A DNA stretch of 64,000 nucleotides from Pontibacter oryzae (GTDB taxonomy: Bacteria > Bacteroidota > Bacteroidia > Cytophagales > Hymenobacteraceae), in contig NZ_QWGE01000005.1 in the NCBI RefSeq assembly GCF_003576375.1, positions 248,001 to 312,000 of the forward strand. Direction: 5' to 3'. Positions 1-10,700 of this stretch are shown here, piece after piece. The notes beneath the pieces are model-generated. The model ran no database searches and was not told the origin of the DNA. It saw nothing but the letters and a program-made list of their open reading frames with translations. The translations under genes were made by a program, and so were the position numbers. Each line of letters opens with the position of its first letter. Position 1 is the first letter of the stretch.

Positions 1-3000
1 CGTGCGGCCCGAATACCAGCAATGCCGTTGAGATAAAGGTAAACCCTGTTATCGCAAACAACACCATTTCAGCAGACCAACTGATCTGTAGCGGACAAAC
101 GCCTGCGGCCCTGAAAGGCTCTGTGCCAAGCGGAGGCGATGAACGCTATACTTTCCGCTGGCTGGTAAGCACTACCGGTGCCAACGGAAACTATACTTTA
201 GCTGCTGGCAACAACAATTCAGAAGACTATACGCCTGCTGCGCTTACAGCCACCGCCTGGTACAAGCGTGAAGTACTATCAGGCACATGTACCAGTACCT
301 CAAATATCGTTGAAGTAACTGTAGTGCCATTGCCAACGGCCCCAACGGTTGCGCCGCTAACAGTGTGTGAGAACACTGCGGCTACACTTACGGTAACGGA
401 TGCTAAAGGAGATTTCGCCTGGTTTACGCAGGCACAGGGTGGCACTGCCGTTGCCACGGGCCGCAGCTTCGAGACACCGGCTTTGGCGCAAACCACGACA
501 TACTATGTAGAAAGTATAAACAGCAACGGTTGTGGTAGTCCGGTACGCGCCTCGGTTACGGTAACAGTAGAAAAGAACATCACCGAAAATACACTTGAAG
601 CGGTACAAGGTATACTTTGCGCCGGCCAAACCCCTGCCCTGCTTATGGGCACTACCCCTAAGGGAGGAAGCGGCACCTATACCTATGCCTGGGAAAGAAG
701 CACAGAAAGCGCAACTACCGGTTTTGCTCCGATAGCTGGCGCTACCAAAGCCACCTATCAGCCTGGGGCTTTATCAGAAACAACCTGGTTCAAGCGTGTG
801 GTGCGCTCAGGGTCTTGTGCGCAAAGTATGAGTGAGGCCATCGAAGTATCGGTGGTACCGGTAATCAGCGCCAACACGATCAGCGCGGCACAAACGCTAT
901 GCGAAGGCGACACGCCTGAAAACCTGGAGGGCTCTACTCCGGCTGGCGGTGATGGCAAGTATATTTACCTCTGGGAAAGCAGCACCGACGGAAATATGTT
1001 TGCAGCAGCAGCCGGGGATAACACGAAGCCGAATTACCAGGCACCTGCACCGCTTTCGCAAAACATCTGGTACCGCCGCGTGGTGCGATCCGGGCCGTGT
1101 GCGCAGGATATCAGCAAACCTGTGAAAGTAACGGTGCAACCTGCCATCCGAAACAATAAACTGGCAAGTACCGCGCAAACTATCTGTGCCGGCGAAGCAC
1201 CCAAAACCATAATAGCAACGCAGCCAACCGGAGGCAATGGAACCTATACTTATATTTGGGAGCAGAGCGCCGATGGCGTAAACTTCAGCGAGGCACCCGG
1301 CACGCACACCAACAGCAGCTATGCGCCGCAAACTCTTGAGAAAGACGCATGGTTCCGTCGCAAAGTAATCTCAGGGCAGTGTTACAGCTTCTCGGATGCA
1401 GTGAAGGTAACGGTAAACCCGGGTATCACAGCAAATAGCATCAGCGAGAGCCAGACCATCTGCGTGGATACAACCCCTGCCCTGCTTAGCGGTTCACAGC
1501 CACAGGGCGGCACCGGCAGCTATACCTATGCTTGGGAATACTCTAATACGGGAGCCAACGGAAACTTTAAGCCGGTAGCGCAAAACGGAAAAGGCAAAGA
1601 CCTGCAACCTGGGGTGCTTGGCACAACAACCTGGTTCCGCCGTGTGGTTACGTCCGGTGAGTGCACGCATGTTTCTAACCTGGTTGAGATCACGGTGAGC
1701 CCTGCCATCCAGAAGAATACGGTTATGGCTCCGCAGACCATTTATGCTGGCCAAATTCCGGCACCGCTCACAGGCTCAACCCCGGTAGGCGGCAACGATA
1801 CCTATTCGTATACCTGGGAGCAGAGCGCGGACGGGGTAAACTTTACGGCTGCCCCGGCACCGAACAATGGTAAGAGCTACTCGCCGAAAGCACTCACCAA
1901 GGACACTTGGTTCCGTCGCATTGTTTACTCGGGTGGCTGCGAGAGCATCTCTAACATCATCAAAATCACTGTAACGCCAGCCATCGGGAATAACAACATA
2001 CAGGCCGATCAGGTGATCTGCTTTAACAATGTACCGGCCACGCTGACTGGCTCGGCTCCGAAAGGCGGCGAAGGAGACTACACCTTCCTGTGGCAGCAAA
2101 GCACCTCAGGCCCGGGCAAAGGCTGGACAACGGCTGACGGCAAGAGCAACGAGCTATACTATACACCGCAGGCGCTTACCCAGGACACTTGGTTCCGTCG
2201 CATCGTGATCTCGGACATCAATACGGATACGAGTAACGCTGTAATGATTCAGGTGAAGCCGGCGATGAGCAACAACAAGATCAGCACGAGCCAGACGATC
2301 TGCTACGGCACCGCACCATCAGCGCTGCAGGGCACTTTGCCGAATGGCGGCAGCGGAACCTATACTTACCTCTGGGAAATGAGCACTAGCAGCGCAACAT
2401 CTGGCTGGACCACTGCCCCCGGCGATAACCAGCGCCAAGACTACGTGTCCGGTCCGCTGACCAAGACAACCTGGTTCCGCCGTGTGGTTACCTCCGAGTC
2501 TTGCACCGGCCTGGTAAGCGAGGCGATAAAAGTTACGGTAACGCCACTGCCCGAGAAGCCGCAAGTAACAGGCGCCAGCATTTGCGCCGGCAACAGCACC
2601 ACACTCACGGCAACCGGCAACGGCGGCAAACTGGAGTGGTTCACAAGTGCATCGGGTGGTACGCCTGTAGCCACGGGCAGCAGCTTTAAAACGCCTGTGC
2701 TGCAATTTACCACCACATACTATGTGCAGCAGGTATCGCAAAGCTGCGCTAGCGAGCGCCATCCGGTTACGGTTAAGGTAACGGAGCCACAGCTGAATGC
2801 CGGCCCTGATGTAACCATCGTGAAAGGAAGAAGCACACAACTGAGCGCAAGCGGTGGGGTAACCTATACTTGGTCGCCGGCAGAGGGTATGGACAACCCG
2901 AACATTGCCAACCCAACGGTTACACCCGAGAAAACAACAGTGTATAAGGTAACGGCAACAACAGAGGGTGGCTGTACTTTCTCTGATGAAGTAGTAGTGA

Positions 3001-3275
3001 CCGTGCTGCCTTTTGTGGACATACCGAATACGTTTACCCCGAACCAGGACGGAATCAACGACACTTGGGAGATAGCGGATATTGACAAGTATACTTCCTG
3101 CAAAGTTCAGGTCTTCAACCAGTGGGGAAATCTGGTCTTCAGTTCGGAAGGGTACAAGCAACCTTGGGATGGCCGCCAGAACGGAAAGCCTTTGCCAATG
3201 GCAACCTATTATTACATCATCAAACTAGATACTTCTGAAAAACCTCTAACCGGCAGTGTTACCATTGTTAAATAG
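1..3275 (+). CDS. Giant repeat adhesin with gliding-motility-type C-terminal domain (5' end cut by window)
   Basis: The frame is open from the left edge (first full codon at base 3), so the start lies outside the window. The protein is built from tandem units of about 93 residues, recurring about every 280 bases near 574, 861, 1147, 1424, 1707, 1983 and 2264, plus one unit near 51. Each unit carries a QTxC-G-xP opening, GG-x-G-x-Y-x-Y-xWE in the middle and TWFRRxVxSGxC near the end, as in SprB-like Ig folds. Ig-like GTTYYV units lie between, and near 2800-3000 is a TYTWSP type domain. The last 85 residues (TFTPNQDGINDTW, VFNQWGNLVF, WDGRQNGK) match the CHU_C gliding-motility C-terminal family, a type IX secretion signal. 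It is therefore inferred to be a secreted or surface adhesin. The next gene, 7 bases downstream, is its likely secretion partner. Confidence 0.88.
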   Translation, partial: CGPNTSNAVEIKVNPVIANNTISADQLICSGQTPAALKGSVPSGGDERYTFRWLVSTTGANGNYTLAAGNNNSEDYTPAALTATAWYKREVLSGTCTSTSNIVEVTVVPLPTAPTVAPLTVCENTAATLTVTDAKGDFAWFTQAQGGTAVATGRSFETPALAQTTTYYVESINSNGCGSPVRASVTVTVEKNITENTLEAVQGILCAGQTPALLMGTTPKGGSGTYTYAWERSTESATTGFAPIAGATKATYQPGALSETTWFKRVVRSGSCAQSMSEAIEVSVVPVISANTISAAQTLCEGDTPENLEGSTPAGGDGKYIYLWESSTDGNMFAAAAGDNTKPNYQAPAPLSQNIWYRRVVRSGPCAQDISKPVKVTVQPAIRNNKLASTAQTICAGEAPKTIIATQPTGGNGTYTYIWEQSADGVNFSEAPGTHTNSSYAPQTLEKDAWFRRKVISGQCYSFSDAVKVTVNPGITANSISESQTICVDTTPALLSGSQPQGGTGSYTYAWEYSNTGANGNFKPVAQNGKGKDLQPGVLGTTTWFRRVVTSGECTHVSNLVEITVSPAIQKNTVMAPQTIYAGQIPAPLTGSTPVGGNDTYSYTWEQSADGVNFTAAPAPNNGKSYSPKALTKDTWFRRIVYSGGCESISNIIKITVTPAIGNNNIQADQVICFNNVPATLTGSAPKGGEGDYTFLWQQSTSGPGKGWTTADGKSNELYYTPQALTQDTWFRRIVISDINTDTSNAVMIQVKPAMSNNKISTSQTICYGTAPSALQGTLPNGGSGTYTYLWEMSTSSATSGWTTAPGDNQRQDYVSGPLTKTTWFRRVVTSESCTGLVSEAIKVTVTPLPEKPQVTGASICAGNSTTLTATGNGGKLEWFTSASGGTPVATGSSFKTPVLQFTTTYYVQQVSQSCASERHPVTVKVTEPQLNAGPDVTIVKGRSTQLSASGGVTYTWSPAEGMDNPNIANPTVTPEKTTVYKVTATTEGGCTFSDEVVVTVLPFVDIPNTFTPNQDGINDTWEIADIDKYTSCKVQVFNQWGNLVFSSEGYKQPWDGRQNGKPLPMATYYYIIKLDTSEKPLTGSVTIVK
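51..2560 (+). repeat. Tandem ~280-bp coding repeats of the adhesin
   Basis: Eight copies of a diverged unit of about 280 bases encode the Ig-like repeats; one extra Ig-like domain separates the first copy (near 51) from the second (near 574). Recurring DNA words include acctatacttatat-like stretches and tggttccgccgtgtggtt, which appear almost unchanged in several units (for example near 1632 and 2471). The sharing at DNA level suggests recent expansion or recombination between units. Confidence 0.8.
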
Positions 3276-3282
3276 AATTGCT

Positions 3283-4305
3283 ATGAACAAACTTTTAGCC
3301 TTTAGCATCCTTTTGTTGACTGTAACGGGCAGCGCACCGGCACAGCAGCGGCCACAGTACACACAGTATACGCTTAACAATTACCTGGCAAACCCTGCTA
3401 TTACCGGCATCGAGGATTACGGCGATTTGAAACTTGGCACACGGCAGCAATGGTCTGGCCTGGAGGGCGCTCCAGAGTCATACTATGTTACCTTACACAT
3501 GCCTATCAACAAAAGCGGCAGCACTTCATACCGCGGCAGCCGCACCGGCAATGTGCCTAAAGAGGCAAGCTCTAAGCAGAACGTGTATCGCCGCGTGCGC
3601 CCGCATCACGGACTGGGGCTGATGGCCATGTCTACGGAAACCGGCCCGTTGAAGCGCGGAAGCCTCTCAGCCAGTTACGCGTACCATCAGCCGCTGTCGC
3701 GCACGCTGCGTGTGGCGGCAGGCGTGCAGCCCGGCCTGATACAGTATAGCCTTGACCCCGCGCAGGTGAAACTGGCAAAAAACAGCGTAGACGACCCTGC
3801 AATTTACGATGGCCGCGTGAACGAGATTAAGTTTGACCTGAGCCTGGGGCTGTGGCTTTACTCCAGAAATTTTTACGCTGGCGTATCTGGGGCGCAGCTA
3901 GTGCCGAGCAAAAGAAAGTTTGTGGAAGCCAACACCCCCGAGGATAACGATGGGGCCTTGCAGCAGCATTATTACCTGACAGGAGGTTACCGCATGGATG
4001 TTTCGCCATACTTATCTGTGATACCGTCGGTTATGGTGAAGATGGCCCAGCCAAGCCCAGCCTCCGTCGATGCGACTGTAAAGGTGATGTATGCCAATAG
4101 GCTATGGGGTGCCGTAACGTATCGCCATCAGGAGTCTGTGGCCGCTATGGCTGGCATCAACATTAACCACCTGCTTGACCTGGCTTATTCTTACGATGCA
4201 AGCACCTCGCCGCTAGAGCAGGCAAACGCAGGCAGCCACGAGGTAGTGCTTGGCTTTAAACTGAGAAACTCCCGAAAAATTATATGCCCGGAATGGGCCT
4301 GGTAA
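3283..4305 (+). CDS. PorP/SprF family type IX secretion system membrane protein
   Basis: About 340 residues. The ATG at 3283 gives a clean signal peptide (MNKLLAFSILLLTVTGSAPA), so it is preferred over an in-frame ATG at 3256 that lies inside the preceding gene. After the signal comes the family hallmark QYTQYTLNNYLANPAITGIE, then G-x-RQQWSG, repeated beta-barrel strands, and a C-terminal CPEWAW end like the CP-aromatic ends of this family. PorP/SprF proteins are outer-membrane partners that anchor or export individual T9SS cargo proteins, usually coded next to them. Here the gene follows the adhesin by 7 bases, so the two are almost surely one operon and a cargo/partner pair. Confidence 0.9.
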   Translation: MNKLLAFSILLLTVTGSAPAQQRPQYTQYTLNNYLANPAITGIEDYGDLKLGTRQQWSGLEGAPESYYVTLHMPINKSGSTSYRGSRTGNVPKEASSKQNVYRRVRPHHGLGLMAMSTETGPLKRGSLSASYAYHQPLSRTLRVAAGVQPGLIQYSLDPAQVKLAKNSVDDPAIYDGRVNEIKFDLSLGLWLYSRNFYAGVSGAQLVPSKRKFVEANTPEDNDGALQQHYYLTGGYRMDVSPYLSVIPSVMVKMAQPSPASVDATVKVMYANRLWGAVTYRHQESVAAMAGININHLLDLAYSYDASTSPLEQANAGSHEVVLGFKLRNSRKIICPEWAW

Positions 4306-4338
4306 TATTGAATAATGGTTTAGTTTGAGAGTAGACAA

Positions 4339-4372
4339 GGGGCAGCTATTTTAGCTGTCCTTTTCTTTGTAG
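4339..4372 (+). terminator. Rho-independent terminator after the adhesin operon
   Basis: A short hairpin (ggcagct / agctgtcc around an attt loop) followed by ttttcttt lies 35 bases after the PorP/SprF stop codon. The stem is short and imperfect, so the call is moderate. Confidence 0.55.
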
Positions 4373-4438
4373 CGTGCTCGGAACAGGCACAACTTTTATC
4401 CCGTTTTTCCAGTACGGCAATAGACAAATCATTTACTT

Positions 4439-4834
4439 ATGATACTTAAAAAAACTGTTTCTACGCTGTTCGGGTTAGCTTTTGTAGCCTTCATAGTTGT
4501 GCAGTACAACGACCCGGACCCTATGCTGTGGATGATAATTTACGGCATAGCCGCTCTGATAAGCTTTGCAGCCGCTTTCAATAAAACCCCGCATATGCTG
4601 TTGTGGGTTACCGCTGCAATATTTATACTTGGAGGTATCTATATGTGGCCTGACCGTTTTGAAGGCGTTAGCATTGGCGGCGGCCAAATAAAGAATATAG
4701 AGGAAGCGCGTGAGTCGTTGGGTCTCTTTTTATGTGCTGTTGCATTTTGCTCCTATCCGCTACTGGATAAATTTGCCATGCGCCGCACGGTGCGTTTACA
4801 GCAGCTACAGAAAGCAAGATGGGCTAACCTATAA
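4439..4834 (+). CDS. Small TMEM220-like membrane protein
   Basis: 131 residues with about four membrane segments (near 8-24, 28-47, 52-68, 92-110). The N-terminal VQYNDPDPMLW sequence and a second short loop match the TMEM220 helix family, which has a conserved QxNDPD motif; its function is unknown. It stands alone on the plus strand between the adhesin operon and the copper genes facing it. The start at 4439 is the only good ATG and gives a membrane segment at once. The basic tail (RRTVRLQQLQKARW) is probably cytoplasmic. Confidence 0.7.
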   Translation: MILKKTVSTLFGLAFVAFIVVQYNDPDPMLWMIIYGIAALISFAAAFNKTPHMLLWVTAAIFILGGIYMWPDRFEGVSIGGGQIKNIEEARESLGLFLCAVAFCSYPLLDKFAMRRTVRLQQLQKARWANL

Positions 4835-4871
4835 AAGGCAGCCCATTCTATCATCATACTTTAAACTTGCC

Positions 4872-5081
4872 CTAAAGCTGCTCAGCTTTAAAACCAGCTT
4901 TCTCAACTGTATTTTGGATTGTAGCCGCATCCAATGCATCGGCTTTAACCGCCAGTATCTTATCCGGGTTATCGGTATCGACGTTCCATTCTTTCACGCC
5001 TTCCAATTTATTTAAGTGCGGCGTTACTGCCCGAACACAGCTCCCACAGTTTATCGTAGTTTTAAATTTATAGGTTTCCAT
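4872..5081 (-). CDS. Heavy-metal-associated (HMA) domain protein, copper chaperone
   Basis: 69 residues forming a single HMA ferredoxin-like fold. The metal-binding CGSC (CxxC) lies at residues 13-16 within TTINCGSCVRAV, followed by the expected beta-alpha-beta pattern ending in AGFKAEQL. Such proteins carry Cu(I) to a P1B ATPase or sequester it. The gene lies 35 bases downstream of copA on the same strand, so it is inferred to be co-transcribed and to serve it. The usual Met before the CxxC is replaced by Asn (INCGSC), common in Bacteroidota versions. Confidence 0.88.
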   Translation of the reverse strand: METYKFKTTINCGSCVRAVTPHLNKLEGVKEWNVDTDNPDKILAVKADALDAATIQNTVEKAGFKAEQL

Positions 5082-5116
5082 ATTTACTTACTTTTATTTA
5101 ACATATTAATCACACT

Positions 5117-7351
5117 TTATACTTTTTCAGCTCGTAACCGCAAGCTATTGCTCACTACAGACACAGAGCTCAATGCCATGGCCGCACCGGCAATCATGGG
5201 GCTAAGCAGGAAGCCTGTAAATGGAAATAACACCCCCGCCGCCACCGGAATACAAATTACATTGTAAAAAAACGCCCAAAACAGATTCTGATGAATTGTC
5301 TGCACCGTGGCTCTGGAAAGCTTAACTGCTCTGGCCACCTGCATGAGGTCAGAACGCATGAGGGTAATTCCGGCAACATCCATGGCAACATCCGTACCCT
5401 GCCCCATGGCTATACTTACATCGGCAGTGGCGAGGGCTTGCGCATCATTTATGCCATCACCTACCATGGCCACCACTTTTCCTTCGGTCTGTAAGTGCTT
5501 AACAAATTCTGATTTATCAGTTGGCAAAAGTGCTGCCTCAAAATGCCTTATGCCTACCTGCTTGGCTACTGCCGCTGCCGTTTGCTGGTTATCACCGGTC
5601 AGCATGTATACTTCTAGCCCAGCTGCCTGCATAGCTTTTATACCTTCTGCGGCACTCGGCTTTACAGGGTCGCTTACGGCAAAAACAGCTAGCGCCTGCA
5701 CGGCATCCGAGAAGAAAATAGCTGATTTAGCTTGCTCCTGTAATTGCTGGGCACTTTTTAACAGCGTGTCTGAAACAGCTATACTTTGTTGAGCAAGCAG
5801 TGCTTCGTTTCCAGCATAATAACGCTTACCGTTAAAATCAGCCTCCACGCCTAACCCCGTTAAGCTCGTAAAGTGCTCCGGTTGCAAAAAGCTACGGCCT
5901 TTCTCTCTATAGAATGTATAAATGGCTTGCGCTATTGGGTGCTCAGACTGTGCTTCCAGGGAGAAAAACAGCTGCTCTAAATGCTCCTTATTAACCCCGT
6001 TTTCATCCCACACAACATCGGTTACTGATGGTTTACCCAGCGTAATAGTGCCGGTTTTATCAAGTATAACTGCATTTACTTTATGGGCATGCTCCAGGCT
6101 CTCGGCATCTTTAATGAGTATACCGTTTTCAGCCCCTTTGCCCACACCCACCATTATCGCCGTAGGAGTGGCCAAACCCAGTGCGCATGGGCAGGCAATT
6201 ACCAGCACTGAGATTGTAGAGATCAAGGCCTCAGATAAGTATGCTTCTCCGCCAATCAATATCCAGGTAGCGAAAGTAAGTATGGCTATGGCAAGCACGA
6301 CTGGGACAAAGATTCCAGCGATTTTATCTACCAGCTTTTGAACGGGTGCCTTACTACCCTGCGCCTCCTGAACCTTTTGGATGATTTGAGCCAGCATGGT
6401 TTCGGCTCCTGTATTCTTAGCCAGCAGTTGTAGACTTCCTTTCTGGTTGATCGTTCCGGCGTACACCATGTCGCCTGCTTTTTTAGGTACCGGCAGCGGC
6501 TCACCGCTCAACATACTTTCATCAACATAGGTTTGGCCGCTTACAACCTCTCCATCCACCGGGACACGGTCCCCGGGCAGCAGCACAACATGATCACCTA
6601 GCTTTACTTCTTCTATCTTAATTGCCATTTCGGCACCATCGCGCAGTACACGAACCGTTTTGGGCTGGAGCCCCATAAGTTTTTTAATGGCAGAGGAGCT
6701 TCTGTCTTTTGCATTTTCCTCCAGATATTTCCCCAAAAGTATGAAGGCAATAATAACGGCTACAGCCTCATAGTACACATGCGGCATTAAGCCCCGGCTA
6801 AGGAAAAACTCAGGGTAAACCGTATTGAAGACACTAAATATAAATGCTATACCCGTGCTGAGTGCTACAAGTGTGTCCATGTTTGCCCGGAAATGCTTTG
6901 CCTGCGCCCATGCCCCTATAAAGAAGCGCTGCCCTGCCCAAAACAGTACCGGCGCGGTCAATAGCAGCATCAACCAATTACCCCAGGCAAAAGCATCGTG
7001 GAAAAACATGCTAAGTATAAAAACTGGCGTGGCCAACACAGCTGCCACCATCATTTTCCGTTTTAGTGAAGCTAGCGCTTTAGCCTGGCGCTCCTCCAGT
7101 TCATCCTGAGTTTGTTTTTCAATAAGTATATCAAAGCCTATCTCCTGAACAGTTTGGCGCAGCTGCGTTGGGCTTACCAAGTCCTTATCATAAGCAACCT
7201 GCACTGTTTTTCCTGCAAAGTTTACACTCGCCTCAGTTACGCCATCACGTGATCGCAGCATACTTTCTATACTATTGGCACATGAAGCGCACGTCATACC
7301 CTCTACTGGAAAGGTAGCTTTGGTTGCATTGATTTTTGTTAGTGTTGCCAT
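5117..7351 (-). CDS. copA: Copper-translocating P1B-type ATPase CopA
   Basis: 744 residues. An N-terminal HMA domain with GMTCASC (residues 18-24) is followed by membrane segments, the actuator loop SGEPLP (near 282), the membrane metal motif [10 protein letters not shown] (near 385), the phosphorylation site DKTGT (near 430), the HP of the nucleotide domain and the hinge GDGIND (near 627). The last membrane segments carry YN (FFYNVICIP) and MxxSS ([12 protein letters not shown]), the signature of Cu(I)-exporting P1B-1 pumps. It exports cytoplasmic Cu(I) using ATP. There is one HMA domain rather than two, and the neighbouring HMA gene may compensate. A perfect palindrome at 7411-7424 upstream is a likely operator. 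Confidence 0.95.
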   Translation of the reverse strand: MATLTKINATKATFPVEGMTCASCANSIESMLRSRDGVTEASVNFAGKTVQVAYDKDLVSPTQLRQTVQEIGFDILIEKQTQDELEERQAKALASLKRKMMVAAVLATPVFILSMFFHDAFAWGNWLMLLLTAPVLFWAGQRFFIGAWAQAKHFRANMDTLVALSTGIAFIFSVFNTVYPEFFLSRGLMPHVYYEAVAVIIAFILLGKYLEENAKDRSSSAIKKLMGLQPKTVRVLRDGAEMAIKIEEVKLGDHVVLLPGDRVPVDGEVVSGQTYVDESMLSGEPLPVPKKAGDMVYAGTINQKGSLQLLAKNTGAETMLAQIIQKVQEAQGSKAPVQKLVDKIAGIFVPVVLAIAILTFATWILIGGEAYLSEALISTISVLVIACPCALGLATPTAIMVGVGKGAENGILIKDAESLEHAHKVNAVILDKTGTITLGKPSVTDVVWDENGVNKEHLEQLFFSLEAQSEHPIAQAIYTFYREKGRSFLQPEHFTSLTGLGVEADFNGKRYYAGNEALLAQQSIAVSDTLLKSAQQLQEQAKSAIFFSDAVQALAVFAVSDPVKPSAAEGIKAMQAAGLEVYMLTGDNQQTAAAVAKQVGIRHFEAALLPTDKSEFVKHLQTEGKVVAMVGDGINDAQALATADVSIAMGQGTDVAMDVAGITLMRSDLMQVARAVKLSRATVQTIHQNLFWAFFYNVICIPVAAGVLFPFTGFLLSPMIAGAAMALSSVSVVSNSLRLRAEKV

Positions 7352-7704
7352 ATTAATCTATGCATTGATAGGCTACAAAAATACTCTTGGTTAACCTGTA
7401 TTATATTATACAATTCGCGAATTGATTTACATAGTTTTAGCAGAAACTCAAAAAGCCATTTTTTATTAGCTCAAAAAATTATACTTATCAAATATAAAAT
7501 ATTCACATTAAGCTCATCATCTTCTGTACTTATTTACCGCTAAAGCCATTTTAAATTCCGTTCACTAAGTTTTCATTGTGTAAGTATTTACTTATACGTA
7601 TTTTTCCCATTCTTACAAATCATTGATACAAATTGTATTTTTTACACAATTAACATAAACACCACACCTATAAAAAGCACCCAACTTCTTATAGGTTTTA
7701 TACT
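7352..7704. other. AT-rich divergent regulatory region between copA and the PAS kinase
   Basis: 353 bases without a gene. It holds a possible minus-strand -7 element (CAAAAATA at 7376-7383), the palindrome at 7411-7424, and close to the kinase start a 7-bp inverted repeat (7667-7673 with 7689-7695). The centre (7440-7660) is AT-rich without further structure that I can see. Confidence 0.6.
7411..7424. promoter_or_regulatory. Perfect palindrome CAATTCGCGAATTG, candidate copA operator
   Basis: Fourteen bases identical to their reverse complement, centred 67 bases before the copA start codon and just upstream of the possible -7 element at 7376. Position and symmetry fit a dimeric repressor or activator site. 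Copper pumps are usually metal-regulated, but no regulator gene is adjacent, so the binding protein is unknown. Confidence 0.5.
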
Positions 7705-10700
7705 ATGAAACAAGCGCCTCCTCTTAAGAAAGAGTATAACTATAAACAGACTAAAGTATTTATCAGACTAGCTTTCGTTATTCTGGCTTTTGTATCGGTA
7801 TCGGTTACGCTTTTTTCTTACCTGCAAGCAAGGCAGATTCAAAATGAATATGGCCATGATATTTTTCAGGCCTACAATAGCCAAGCACTCATAAACGACC
7901 TTTTTAGCAATAAGGAGCTTTCTCAGAATATCTTAAGAGCACATGCCACAGCCAAAACCCAGGAAGCAAGAGATAGCTTAAGGCAACAGTTCCGATTAAC
8001 ACATAATGCGCACACAGTTACGCTCTTAACCCTAGACACGCTCATAAGCCAACCGCTTCAGCGCAAGATACTCAACGAGTTAATCCGGGACATGAAGCGA
8101 TACTATGTTCATGCCGACAGCTTGGTTAAACTTAATGAACTCGGCCACACCACTGAGGCAAGAACGTATTCCAGCAATTTTATTGGCCCCTTCTATGCAC
8201 GGCATCAAGAGCTCTTAATACAGCTTAGTAATGCCGTAACCATTGCCTCCAAAAAAAACGCAGACAATGCCATAAGCAGCTTAGCACATGTTGTGGATGA
8301 ATATGTCATCCTGTTGCTAGTTACGTTAGCTGCTGTAACGATAGTGGCATTTATATTAAGATGGATCTTTAAGAGCCTGCACCTTGAAAACGACACGCTT
8401 AATGCTGAGGTACAGGAACGAAAACACCTAGAACAAGCCCTCAAGGCTAGCCAAAAAGAATTTAAAAGCCTCTTCGACAGAAACCCCATCCCGATGTGGG
8501 TTTATAACCAGCACTCTTTAGAGTTTCTGGAGGTAAACGAAGCTGCCATAAAGGAGTATGGCTACTCCCGCGATGAATTTTTAACCATGACTCTGAAGCA
8601 GATTCGCCCGGAAACGGAGCTACCTAAGTTTCTGGAGCGCATAAATGAGCTTGGTAAAAACGAGGATGCCACAGGCCGCCAATATTTACATAAACGTAAG
8701 GGCGGATCTATTTTTAAAGTTGAGCTACGATCTCATGATTTACCGCTACGAAAAGAGATACGCACAAGGCTAGTAGTAGCTGTTAATATACAGGAGCGTG
8801 AAGAAACCTTGGCACGCCTTAAAAAGAGCGAGCACTTGCTGCGTGAGGTAAGCTCAAGCATTCCAGGAGCAGTATACCAATTATTAGTAAGCCCTGAACT
8901 GGAAATGAAGTTTCTTTTCCTCAACGATGGCTTCCGCGCACTTTATGGGCTGGAGATAGAAGATGTGTACAGAGACATATCGTCTCTAACGAGCGTTATA
9001 CATGAAAAAGACATAGATGATGTATTTAAGACAACCGAAATAGCCAGGCGCACACTCACTCCCTGGCTTCATGAATTCAGGATATGGCATAAATCTGAAG
9101 GGAGAATTAAGTGGATCCGCGGGCATGGCCTGCCAACCATGAAAGATGACGGCAATGTGCTGTTTAACGGCACGCTAATCGACATCACCGATCAGAAAGA
9201 AGCACAAGCGCAGCTAGTGTCTATTGAGGCAAACTTACGCGCTTTGCTTAACAGCTCGCCACAATCGATATACCTGTTAAACAAGGACCGGAAAATCATT
9301 GCGTTTAACAAGGTGGCGGAAGAAGAAGTTAAATGTAACCGTTTGATCCCGTTGGTTGCAGGCCACGACATTCTTACATACATTAAACCTTCTCAGCATC
9401 AGGAATTCCTGGAGCACCACGGCAATGCCCTGCAAGGGCAGGCTACGCTATACGAAGAAGGTAACAGCGAATATTGGCACGAGGTAGCATTTAAACCCGT
9501 GTTCGATAAGAAGAACGAGGTAATAGGCGTAACCCTAAGCATACTTGACCGCTCTGAGCAGAAAAAGGCAATAGAACTCATAAAAACCAATGAAGCACAG
9601 CTGGCCAAGGCTCAGCAAATAGCAAAAATCGGAAGCTGGGAACTGGATCTGAAGCACGATCTGATGACAATGTCACGGACATTGTATGCCATTTACGAAG
9701 TGCCTTATGAGAGCTTTAGACCTACCTTTACAAGCATACTTCAGCGAATATACCATGAAGATCGGACACGCGTGCTTCGTGAATATGAATATGCCCTGGC
9801 CAATGGGGTCGAGCTGGTTTGTGAGCACAGAATTGTAACAGACAACGGAACTATAAAGTATCTCTCACAAATTGCTGAAATAGAACGGGATGAACACGGT
9901 GTTCCGATTAAGGTTTCTGGCACTGCTCAAGACATAACAGATAGAAAGCACGCCGAGCAGGAAATAACAAATGCCAAAAATCTGCTTCAATCCACAATTG
10001 AGAATATACCGGAAGTAATTTTCTCTGCTGACGAAAACTTGAATGTAACATATGTAAGCCCAAAATGCCGTGAAATTACAGGGTATTCTGAACAAGAGTT
10101 CCTTGAAAATGCTAATTTATGGTTAAGCACTATTCATCAGGAAGATAAGGAGCATTTCCTGCTGGAAACCATCCCAAACCTTCGCACGGGTTTAAAAACA
10201 AACCATGAAGTGCGCATGAGAACTCGCGATGGAAAAACGAAATGGCTGCTTTTGCGCATATCGCCGATGATGGACAAAAACGGCCGCATGGTACGCCTTG
10301 ATGGTTCTGCTTCTGACATGACAGAGTACAAAAAGGCTGAACAGAGACAGCAGAAGTTAACCGAGCAACTCTTAAAGCAAAACCAAAACCTGCAGCAATT
10401 TGCCTATATCGTATCCCATAACCTGCGTTCACCGATAGCCAATATGCTGGGCCTTGCCTCTATTTACGATAAGGAAAACGTAACCGCACCAGTTAACCAA
10501 AAGGTTATGCAAAGCATGGTAGAATCTGCCTATTTATTGGATACAACCATACGAGACCTGAACGAATTACTAACCATTAGAAGCCAAGCCGGCATAGTGC
10601 GCGAGGAGGTGTACTTTCAGGAACTTCTGGCAGATGCGTGCGTAAACCTGAAAAACGAAATTGAACAATGCGGGGTAAGCTTCCGGTTTGATTTTGCGCA

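Noticed and set aside
2319-3161. 280-residue open frame antisense to the adhesin
   Set aside because: It mirrors the repeats and domains of the plus-strand gene, has no recognisable motif, and similar antisense frames (897-1331, 1776-2099) appear wherever the coding strand is biased. It is a composition shadow.
1-3275. Possible CRISPR-like or satellite array in the adhesin region
   Set aside because: The spacing of about 280 bases is coding, in frame and diverged at DNA level; there are no constant short repeats with variable spacers.
7398-7411. GTATTATATTATAC as an additional copper operator
   Set aside because: Only partly symmetric and expected in AT-rich DNA; the adjacent CAATTCGCGAATTG is the stronger candidate.
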